From Nigrospora sphaerica (lineage: Eukaryota; Ascomycota; Sordariomycetes; Amphisphaeriales; Apiosporaceae), in NCBI GenBank assembly GCA_018287875.1, contig JAGVVL010000009.1, positions 3,038,001 to 3,102,000 of the forward strand: a DNA stretch of 64,000 nt, given 5' to 3'. Every line of letters starts with the position of its first letter. The first letter of the stretch is position 1. The notes under the pieces are model-generated. The model was not told where the DNA came from, searched no databases, and saw only the letters and a list, made by a program, of their open reading frames with translations. Both the position numbers and the translations under genes were made by a program. This document shows positions 25,552 through 34,586 of this stretch, in pieces.

Positions 25552-25747
25552 CCTTCTTAGGACCGCATGGATCGCACACATTACCCGAATGGGCTTAATA
25601 CGCAGCCCACGAGGTCCCACACATGGCGCGGTGTCCTGTAAGTGCCGAATACTGCGTAACATGCTGCATACGCGGGTTCACAGCGTGTGCGCTCTGTGTC
25701 TCTCTCTCTTCCCCCCTCCACTGGGAACGTCGGACGCACCGTGTATA

Positions 25748-25801
25748 CTTGTCAATCCATCGGACTCGTCTATCCTTGTCCGTCCATCGGACTGTATTCT
25801 G
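25748..25801 (+). repeat. 27 bp imperfect tandem duplication
   Basis: Two copies, 25748-25774 and 25775-25801, share CTTGTC and TCCATCGGACT with scattered differences towards the end. Confidence 0.65.
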
Positions 25802-26840
25802 CCCGTCCCACCGGGGCCCCTCGACCAGATTCCCTTCCTCGGATACGGTCAAGCTGGGATGGATGCTGCGGGTAGCGTTACGCTTCGCAAAGCCCTACGC
25901 CCGCGCGCAACGTCGTGTGACGATGGAGTACCGAGACATCTCGGCCGAGAAAGCATAATGGAACGACTAGCCCGGACGTGTATACCTCTCCGTATCAGCC
26001 ACCCGCCCGATTCCCAAGCCCCGACCCTCGCGATTCATCGGACGGCCCGAGCGGAGCCATGCAAACCCTTGTAACACATCCCACCGACACCTTGTAGACG
26101 TTCCCGTATAGCCAGAACCTAAGTCCCTCCGCCGCCGAACCTAGCCGGGCCGCTGGCGCCGCCATCGGACCTCGCAAGCGAGCTGGTCTCTCAAAGCATT
26201 TGGTAGTGGTTGTGACAGACATGGCGTCACGACCGCGGCTGCCTGCGCAAATGTATCGACCCTGCGTCCACACCCCGTGAGTTTTGCATCCTCCTCGGGC
26301 ATGTGACCCACGGAAACTGTTTGGGCCCAGGCAGGACGGTCTCGCGCGTGGTGCCATCCGAGGTTCCAGTCGTGTGGGAGGCCCTAAGGTAGAAAACGAT
26401 CGCGCCACTGGGTATCAGGGGAATCGTTGGGAGTTGCTGGCGTATGCCCACGGGATGACGGCCGCCGAGCTGGTCAGCCGTCGACACCAGAAAAGCGAGC
26501 CAAGGTAGAGCAAGATGTAAGAAAGAAGCATGTGTTTTCGTTTTTCATGCCCCAGGTCGTGAGTACACCTGCCCTGCTCCGGGCTGGCGATAAAGCCGAA
26601 CAGGGACCATCATTCGTGACTATCGTACAGTTATCCAGCCTCGTAGTTCCTGAATTCCCACGCGCACATAAAACGCCACCCTCGCAGCTCCTGAACATCC
26701 TGTGGGTGAGAGGGAAGAGAAAAAAAAGGGTTAAAACCTCGAAAGCACGCCGAGAACGGCCGAACATCGTCGCCGACTCGGAGAAAAAAAATAGAAGTCG
26801 TCATCAGTATCGTGCCTCATGACCAAAGCTGGTCTTTCGC

Positions 26841-28111
26841 TCACTTTGCCTCAGTAGCGGTAGCGTTCTCGCCTTCCTCGTCTAGCACCTTACTCTTTTC
26901 CTCGGTACCGTTCTTGTCCTCTTTGCCGACAGCGACAACGGCCGGGGGAACACCGGTGACATTTTCCTTATCCTCGCCGTTCTCACCATGCGGCTTGCCC
27001 TTCTGTTGCTTCTCGTTCGTGCTCTTCTTCTCTTCCATCACGTTGTTTTTCTCCTCGGTGGGGGTCAGCGCGGCCGAGTCGGGCTTTTCCTTGTCAGCCT
27101 GCTTCTTCTTCTCGGCGGGGTTGAGGTCCCAGTCGATCTCGCTGCCCTCGCCGTAGCGCGTCGTCAGCCAGTCGTTGGCCTTGCGGAAGTGGCCGCAGTC
27201 GAAGAAGCCGCGGGCCGCGCTCAGCGGACTCGGGTGGACCGACTTAAGGACTAGGTGCCGCTTGGTGTCGACTTTGAGCACCCGCTTTCCGGCGGGCGTG
27301 CCCCAGGCCATGAAGACGACCCCACGCGTGCGCTTGGCGGCCACGAGATCGATGACGCGCTGCGTGAAGCGTTCCCAGCCGCGGTTCGCGTGCGAGTTGG
27401 CCTCGTGAGCCCGCACGGTGAGACAGGTGTTGAGCAGCAGGACGCCACGGTTTGCCCAGGGCGTCAGCAGACCGCCCTTGTTGGGCGGCGCCTCGAAGGT
27501 GGGGTAGTCCTTCTTCAAGGCGATGTACATGTTGCGGAGCGACGGCGGCGCGGGTGTCGGCGGCCGGACCGAGAAGGCCAGGCCGTGCGCCTGGTTGTGG
27601 TTGTGGTAGGGGTCTTGCCCGAGGATGACAACCTTGACCGAATTGAAGGGCGTGAGCCGGGACCTGCGGGGCCATGTCAGCATCGTGTGTCCAGGGCTGC
27701 TTGGCTGCCAATGCCGGCCAGTTGAAGGTAAGCATACCAGGAATAGACGTCCTCCCGCGGCGGAAAGATCTTCTTTCCTTGGTCGGCTTCCCGGGCCAGG
27801 AAGCGCTTCAGCTCCAGGAACTCCTTACTCGTGACCTCGTCCTTCAGGTGGGCCAGCCAGCTGGGGTCCAGGGTGTCAATCTCCAACTGCAGCAGCTGCT
27901 TTTGTTCGTCATTCAAGGTGGCGACCCATTTCGCCTTGTCGAACCTGAGCGGCGCGGGCTCGGGCGCCGCTGCTGCCGCCTTGGACGCCGTGGCGCCGCC
28001 ATTGGCAACGGGCTTGGGGGGGCCGAAGAAGGACGTGATACTCGCGTTGGCTCTGGCCTTCTTGTTGGCCTCAGTCGGGGCCGCGGCCTTGCGTTTTAAT
28101 GTCGATGACAT
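26841..28111 (-). CDS. UNG1: Uracil-DNA glycosylase, family 1
   Basis: Removes uracil from DNA as the first step of base excision repair, in nucleus and possibly mitochondria. Two exons, 28111-27738 and 27663-26841, encode 398 aa. The 74 nt intron splits the Trp codon of YSWSRLTPF. The water-activating motif GQDPYH is at 140-145 (Asp142) and the minor-groove loop HPSPLSA at 268-274. MFxxWG-type sequence VVFMAWG and [11 protein letters not shown] are also present. The N-terminal 120 residues are basic and disordered; SITSFFGPP at about 24-32 resembles a PCNA-binding box but lacks its usual Gln. After DWDLNP at about 307 there is an extra tail of about 90 residues rich in Lys and Glu, which is not part of the catalytic fold. 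Upstream of the Msb1-like gene on the same strand, 5.5 kb away, so not obviously linked. Confidence 0.96.
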
Positions 28112-29201
28112 AGCGTGAATGTGAGCAAGGTGGCCAAGGGGACGGGTTCAAGATACAGGGCGAGCTCGCTCCGATACGGCGCCGGTGCTGCTTAGCGGTT
28201 TCGGAGAAGACGGGCAACACTTGCAGAAGACAGTCTAGGGTGTCAACCGCGATCAACCAGCGGGCGGAGGGTATGACGCCGGGCTGGGGATGCGTGCTTG
28301 TGTGCTCTGAAGGGCAATTGAGGAGGAACAACAGGCCGGCGGAATCGGGGCCTCGGGCGGGGAAGACTTGAGTGGTGGTGGTGGTTTGGGAAGAAGGGAA
28401 AAAGAGGTGCATACGCGGAGCGAGAAACCTGTGCCAGCTGGGACGGGGCTGTGCGTAACGAGTTGGTGTGGTGATACAAATACCGGCTTGGTTCGTACAG
28501 GGGCCTGTCTGGGTCAAGTACGCGCAAAAATGTTAAGCAGATGGCTGGCTTTTCGACGTCAGAGCGCGTCTCAGTCTCAGACGCGGCTGGGATTACAGCC
28601 ACGCAGCACGCGATTTGGAGAAGACGCGTAAAGTACCGCCCGATTTGGCTGGTCCGAAGGCGGGCTGGGCCTGTTTGAGCCCCTCCCATTGGCTCCATGG
28701 CACTGTTTCTCTTATCAAGTTGCGCACGCGTAAAGCACCTAGGCAAGGGAGGGTCGGCTTCCTGCGTACAGCTGAGCGCCTTCGTCGCCGGGAAGCAATG
28801 ACAACAAGAAGCAACCACGCCTGGAAAACGACGGGGAAGAAAACAAGGCTCCGTCTGCAGCGTGCAGTTTGATCTTCTTAAATTAGAGCCGTGTTGGCTT
28901 TTTTCCCACGTGGCCCACAGAGACGCTCGTCTAAATCAGGTAACGTAAGTAAGTATACAACTATCGTGTGCCTTGACACGTAGGCTCGCTGTGGCCTGTC
29001 AACATTTTTGTCGAACTGTGCCTCTATCAACCCAAAACTGCCTTTTTCTATACCGAGAGCCGCCGGCCGCCTCGCCCCCTAGGTTCGCTCCCAAGTAGTT
29101 AGATGAGTGGGTAAGTAGGTATCATGAATGCATGGAAAACGCCTGCCAATGCAAAGTATAGGAAAAGGAGACCGAAGTGGCATTCTCTCCCCCGTCACGA
29201 C
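28112..29201. other. Intergenic region upstream of UNG and downstream of the Mtm1-like carrier
   Basis: This 1.1 kb stretch must contain the UNG promoter (28112 onward, reading leftwards) and the 3' flank of the carrier gene. A TGG/GTG repeat lies at 28373-28387. No coding region is supported. Confidence 0.5.
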
Positions 29202-30588
29202 TCAATCTCCTCGTGCTGTTTCCCTGTGGGCCTTCTTCTCGTTCATGCCCCGGAAGGCTCGCTTGCCGACCTCGTAGCTGCTGATCATAATGGCACACGA
29301 GGGAGCTACTTTCAGAGTTCTCGGAATCCAGCCCTTCCAGAGCCCCGCCGCGCCCTCGGTGGCTACGATGTGGCGGAGGAGCTGCAGCATGGATTGCTCC
29401 TCGGGCGCCGCGGCGGCCTTCGGAGCCGTGGCCGAGACGCTGTTGCCCGAGTGCCGAAAGACCTGCGTCCTCGTCTTGCCAACGTCAAAAGGCATGGTGA
29501 CGACGGTAGCGATGGCGCCCGACGTGGCGCCGGCAACGAAGCTGTCCACAAAGGTGGCCGAGTGGTTCTCTCGGCTCTGCGACCGGCTCCGTGCACGGGT
29601 CCGGGACCCGCCGGTCGAAGGGAGAGAGCGACCGCGGCGCTCCTCGCGCATGTCCGTCAGCTTGCCGCGGACGGCCTCGTAGCCCCACCAGTACATGCCC
29701 GAGAAGGGCACGTCGCGCCAGAGGGTCAGGGTGATGCCCCGCCAAAGCGAGTGGTACCCGTCGCGCGCCACCATATCCTTCACGCCCTTGACGGTGTTGG
29801 CCATGGCGGCCGTTGCGCTCGCGCCCGACGAGGCCTGGAGCCGTGTCCGGAACAGCTCGATGGGATTAATAGCGGTGGCGGCGACGACGCGGGCAAGCGA
29901 CCCCGCGAACAGTGGCGCGTAGGCGTCGGCGCTGAGCTTGTTGACGGGGCTCGCCTCGTTGAAGCGCAGCCATTCGTAGCCGGTAAAGTAGATGATGTTG
30001 GCGGGCACGGCCATTAGCAGCGTCGGCGAGAGGCCCCTCCACAGAGTGGTGATGCCCTCGTTACGGGCAATCTTCTGGATGCCGTCGAGCGTCGAGTTGA
30101 ACGTTCGCCTCTGGACCTGCTCGACAGCGCAATCGCCCGCGAGTGGGGCGGCGACACAAGCCTCGGCCGTGTTGTTCGCGAAGAAGACCTCTCGGCAGCA
30201 GGCCGTGACGCCCAGATTGGAGGGTCGGAATGACGTTGGCGCCGCGGCAGCAAGCTTGGACAGGTCGGCCGTGTAGGGTTGCGGTGGGGCTTGGGACTGC
30301 AGCCGTACGCGCACAACGTCGAGTGGTGTCACTGGAGGTCGGCGGTCAGCAAGGCGGGCTTCCCGGATCAAGGCGGGCAAGGGGAGACGCACTCAAGAGG
30401 GAGGTCAGCAGGCTGCCAGAGATGGCCGAGAGCATCTTCTGAGTGGCGGTGATCTCGGCGATGCTGCCGGGCGCGGGCGCGGGCGCATCGTCCTGTGAGG
30501 TAACCATGGTCTGGCCGACAAAGGCATCCTCGAGGGGTCGCAACTGGGAGCCGGCGCCGGTGGTGGCGCCGTGATGGGTGTTACTCAT
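29202..30588 (-). CDS. MTM1: Mitochondrial carrier, Mtm1/SLC25A39-SLC25A40 type
   Basis: Probable inner-membrane carrier of the Mtm1 group: yeast Mtm1 affects manganese loading of Sod2, and the animal relatives SLC25A39/40 are needed for mitochondrial glutathione import. Two exons, 30588-30393 and 30331-29202, encode 441 aa. The 61 nt intron splits the Met codon of SLLTSLLMTPLDVVRVRLQ. The three carrier signatures are TPLDVVRVR (about residue 67), NPIELFRTR and MPFDVGKTR, each followed by a WRG or WKG motif (LWRGLSP, LWRGITL, LWKGWIP). The first matrix loop is long and carries four cysteines, at 110, 111, 124 and 133 (ACCREVFFANNTAEACV and GDC). The loop before the third repeat has an Arg/Ser-rich insertion (RTRARSRSQSRENHS). 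Divergent from the F-box gene. The exact substrate cannot be told from sequence. Confidence 0.92.
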
Positions 30589-31937
30589 CGTGGGCAGATC
30601 CCGGCGGTCTGGGACAGACCGCGGGGCTGAACCGCGCGGAGCTGAGTTGGAGGCGAGACAAGCTGTAGGCGGACAGTCGGAGGGCGCCTTGTGTCAGTCG
30701 GAGGCGAGGTATGGGTAGTAGGTGTCGTAGTGCAGGGTAGCAGAAGGTGACGATAGTAGGAGGTAGGAGGAGGTCGGCAGGGTCGAATGCAGGACGCCCG
30801 CCTACACGTAGAGAAGGGCAGAATCACAGCCCGAACATATTAGGGCGGCAGGGGCCGGCGAGGTTGAGGGGATATTGGATCGAGTTAATAAGCTACGACG
30901 GCGATAGCGGACGTCGCTCTCCGAGCTTCTTCGCGTCATGAAGCACGGGGACCCAGATTTTTTTCCTCCCACGGCCGCGGGCGGGCGGCGAGGGCGGGTA
31001 CAAACGGGTGCGCAGGAGCCAGCGATCTGAGCGTCAATTGAGTGCCAAGAAGCGCGCCCTATCGTACTAATGGGACTTGATACCATGGGTGCCTTCAGTA
31101 GGTACATGCCCCGAGGGTCCAGACCCCTGCCGGTTCTCCGAAATGGGGGACATCGGACTATGTTCTCCAGCACTCTCCGAATAGGTATCCCATATCAAGT
31201 TCCGTACATACATGTCCATGATGTACAGTGATTGGTGCACTGGGATAGGTTAGTAGGTACTGCAGGTCATCCACACTACATACCTCTTACAGAGGGGCAG
31301 GGTGGGGATGGAGAGGATGGAGAGGTGTACACCCACCTGATAGCGACGGCTTTCTCGGCCATGACACAGAGGCGGACGTTCGCCCAAATCCCATCGTGAC
31401 AACACTTGCCGTCTCTCACTTCTCAGCCACCCGGACGTTGCACGCATCAAGAGAGCAAGAGAAGAAAAAAGCCGTAACGTAAATCGAAGACAGGGTCGCT
31501 TCGACTCCACGGGCCTGCAGGTACACGACGATGACACGAACTTTGCATACATTGCTTCCTTTCATGATGTCACACACCAATCGGACACGGACTGCAGCCG
31601 TGACAGATCCCTACCCCGGTGAGTCAGCCGCTGAACATTGAAGACCAACCCCATTCCCCCAATAGATCCCGTCTGCAGAGTACACGAGTACATAAGTACA
31701 TACCCATCCATCTACACATTTAGAAGTGTCCATCCATGTACTAACAGGAGCCTGGATCCATCTTATGAGACCCTGCTTACCTAAAACGCATCCAAGTATT
31801 CTTACTTACCTAAATCTACTGCGAATACATACCTCATCCCAACCGCTCTCACCTCACCGACACGGGGTACTGAATTGCCCACCCTTTTCCTGTAACCTGC
31901 GTAATCCTCGAGGGCGCAGGACCGTCGCCGCGTCAAG
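30589..31937. promoter_or_regulatory. Divergent intergenic region between the carrier and F-box genes
   Basis: The 1.35 kb between two divergent start codons should hold both promoters. Short TAGGTA/TACATAC-type motifs cluster at about 31246-31285 and 31690-31845. No clear TATA box stands at the right distance from either ATG, and no gene is supported. Confidence 0.5.
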
Positions 31938-33584
31938 ATGGAACCGCCGCCACAATTCCAATCCGAACTGGACAACTTCCGGGAGCAGTGGCGAGCCGAA
32001 GTAACAGCCCGGTCCCGGAACGCCAACAACGCACCCACTGCTGCTGCTGCTGCTGCTGCTCCGCCGCCGCGGCAACGGACGCAGCCATCGCCTTCGGCCT
32101 CGTCCCGGCCGCCTCCCCGCCGGCCGGAGCCGCCGCCTGCGCAGGGCCGCCCCCCACCCGAGGAAGAGGACGACTACGCGGCGGCGCCCGTTTTTGACGA
32201 CCCGGCCCCCGGTCATCCGGCCGCCGCCGCCGCCGCCCACCACGGCGCTGTTTCTGCTTCTGCTGCTGCTACCGCTGCCGCCGCCCCCGGGGAGCAGTCG
32301 GAGTCCGACACGGCTTTGGAGCTGTACGAAAAGGCCGTCGACAAGGAGAGCACCGGCAAGCTCGGGGACAGCCTCCACTTGTACCGGAAAGCCTTCCGCC
32401 TAAATGACAGAGTCGATCGCGCGTATCGCGACAAGCATTTCCCCGGCCGGTGGAAACAGGCCGCTCCGGCCCCCGCGTCCACAGCGCCGGCCTCGACTCC
32501 GGCCGCCTCGGGCCCTGGTGCCGGCGCGGCCCTCCGGGCGCCGCCGGGCCCCCCGCCCTCGCTCCCCGACCTCATCGCCAGTTTTGGCGGCCTCAAAGTG
32601 GAGGGCGCCCCGCCCGAGGTCGAAGGCATGGCGGCCCCGCCCTGCCCTATGGCCGCGCTCCCGGACGAGATCCTGGTCCACATCCTGCGCGACGTCGCCG
32701 TGCAGGACGTGGGCGACTTCGTGCGGCTGGGCCAGGTCTGCCGGGCGTTCGCCTACCTCGTCGCCACCGAGGAGCAGATCTGGCGGCGCGTCTGCCTCGG
32801 CCCCGAGTTCGGCTTCGCCGGCATGGTCTACCAGTGGCGGCGCGGCATCTCTTGGGAGGAGCTCAGTCCGCAGGCCGCGCTGGGCGACGACGACGACGAC
32901 GACGACGACGGACTCCTCACCTTGGACCGGCTCCGCGAGCGCTGGGCTGCCGAGAGCGCTGCCACCACGTACGCCCTAGCTGCGAGCCGCCTCTACGCGT
33001 CATCGTGGCAGCAGATGTTCCGCCGGCGCCCGCGGATCCGGTTCAACGGCTGCTACATCAGCACCGTCAACTACATCCGCCAGGGCCAGTCATCGGGCAA
33101 CCACATCACCTGGAACAGCCCCGTGCACATCGTCACCTACTACCGGTACCTTCGATTCTTCCGCAACGGCACTGTCATCAGCCTACTCACGACGGCCGAG
33201 CCCGGCGACGTCGTCCACTACATGACCAAGGAGCACGTCCACCAGCACGCCAACAACGCCACGCCGCACCTGCCCTCGTCCATCATGGCCCTGGCCCTCA
33301 AGGGCCGCTGGCGCCTGTCCTCGCCCCGCGACAAGCCCGACGCCGACCCGGCCGAGGCCGAGGGCGACATCTTCGTCGAGACCGAGGGCGTCCGCCCCAA
33401 GTACTCGTGGAAGATGGAGTTGGCCATTAGGAGCGCCGGCAAGGCCGCCCGCGGCAACAAGCTGGTATGGAAGGGCTTCTGGAGCTACAACCGGATGACG
33501 GACGACTGGGGTGAGTTTCCCCTGAAGAACGACAAGGCCTACTACTTTAGCCGCGTCAAGAGCTACGGGTTCAGCGGCGTGTAG
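31938..33584 (+). CDS. F-box protein of the FBXO9/Pof7/Hrt3 group
   Basis: Probable substrate receptor of an SCF (Skp1-cullin-F-box) ubiquitin ligase. Single exon, 548 aa. The N-terminal 120 residues are low complexity, with Ala and Pro runs. A TPR-like helical pair follows at about 124-170 (LELYEKAVDKESTGKLGDSL and RKAFRLNDRVDRAYRDKHF), then the F-box at about 238-285 (LPDEILVHILRDVAVQDVG, VCRAFAYLVATEEQIWRRVC). The C-terminal region about 360-548 carries the family signatures RPRIRFNGCYISTVNYIRQG, YYRYLRFFRNGTVISLLTT and a terminal FWSYNRMTDDWGEF...KAYYFSRVKSYGFSGV. A short Asp run encoded by GAC repeats sits near residue 316. The paralogue-level name is uncertain; the TPR-like plus F-box layout favours FBXO9/Pof7. 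Confidence 0.9.
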   Translation: MEPPPQFQSELDNFREQWRAEVTARSRNANNAPTAAAAAAAPPPRQRTQPSPSASSRPPPRRPEPPPAQGRPPPEEEDDYAAAPVFDDPAPGHPAAAAAAHHGAVSASAAATAAAAPGEQSESDTALELYEKAVDKESTGKLGDSLHLYRKAFRLNDRVDRAYRDKHFPGRWKQAAPAPASTAPASTPAASGPGAGAALRAPPGPPPSLPDLIASFGGLKVEGAPPEVEGMAAPPCPMAALPDEILVHILRDVAVQDVGDFVRLGQVCRAFAYLVATEEQIWRRVCLGPEFGFAGMVYQWRRGISWEELSPQAALGDDDDDDDDGLLTLDRLRERWAAESAATTYALAASRLYASSWQQMFRRRPRIRFNGCYISTVNYIRQGQSSGNHITWNSPVHIVTYYRYLRFFRNGTVISLLTTAEPGDVVHYMTKEHVHQHANNATPHLPSSIMALALKGRWRLSSPRDKPDADPAEAEGDIFVETEGVRPKYSWKMELAIRSAGKAARGNKLVWKGFWSYNRMTDDWGEFPLKNDKAYYFSRVKSYGFSGV

Positions 33585-34586
33585 AGGCGACCGGTGCCCC
33601 CGTTTCCCCTCCCTCCTTCCCGGCAGCGTCCGGCATTTAGCTGCAAAGCCCCGGTAGGCGAGAGAATACCGCCCCGACCCTACAGATAGAGTCGTCTTGT
33701 TCCCTGGCTGTGCAGTCCACGTGCTCGGCCCGCTTGATCTGGTCCGTCATGCTACGGGAACACCGTAATCGCTGTGGAGATAAAAGAGCGGCGACGCTTG
33801 GGCGGGAGGAACTATGCCCGCCTGAGGATTGCCTGAGCACAGACAGCACTTGCTCCAGCTTCACGTTGCTAGTTGTTCGTACGTAGTGCCAACTTCTCCA
33901 TCGATGTAATTGAAGAGCCATGTAAATCGCAACTGTGTTCGGTGCCGATTATCCCGCGTCGGTTCCATCGCAAGAACATTGGCTGCGACTGGGAAGAAGA
34001 ATGGATACATCACTGTCGAGCAGAATGAGAGAGGGTGGGGGGAAACAAAAATCACTAGTAAGTACGTAAATATAGCATCGATGGTCGCATCTCGTGGTGA
34101 CAACCCGTCTATGCAGTAGACAAAACCCCGCCAACTCCTTGCTTTCCCAATACAAGCCGCGCCCACTTGGTTCTATAGCCAGATGGACCTGTGATACATT
34201 ATACATTGCAGCAATCTTCCTCCATCCCGAACCCCAGTAGGTGAGAGAAAAGCCAACCTGGGTGAGCGCCATATGTACGCCCGAACTGTCCTTGCCCCCG
34301 TGTCGCAGGTCAGCGTGGAAACGAAGGCATAGCCCCCCGCAGCGAACGATGGTGCCGGCATGCCAATATGTGGCGGCGTGGGTCGTACAGTGCCGTAGCT
34401 TTATAGTGCTCGCACGCAGCGCACCACGTAAGACAAACTGGCCCAGAAATGGGGCATCGGATTCGGGTCTCCTGTCGATCTGAGTTCGGGCCGTGCTTTT
34501 GCGGCGCCGCCAAGCCCCCATATATAGACAGATGACTTCAGGCTAACGACGTCGCACAGCCGGGGACCTCGTGGTCGGAGCTGACC
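33585..34586. other. Convergent intergenic region, F-box gene and uncharacterised gene
   Basis: Two 3' flanks meet in this 1.0 kb. I see no gene and no notable repeat apart from CATATATAG at about 34518. Confidence 0.5.

Larger units (their letters stand above)
21302..26840. other. 5.5 kb intergenic region: upstream of the Msb1-like gene, downstream of UNG
   Basis: No supported gene. The part next to 21302, to about 22260, is the likely promoter and leader of the Msb1-like gene. The rest holds simple repeats listed separately (CT tract, TGCG repeat, 24 bp and 27 bp tandem repeats), a purine tract at 24575-24614 and G-runs at 24330-24341. A stop-free frame from an ATG at 25286 to 26074 (+) begins with a hydrophobic stretch, but its codon use (TTA, ATA, AGA present) is unlike the neighbouring genes, so I do not call it. 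Confidence 0.55.
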
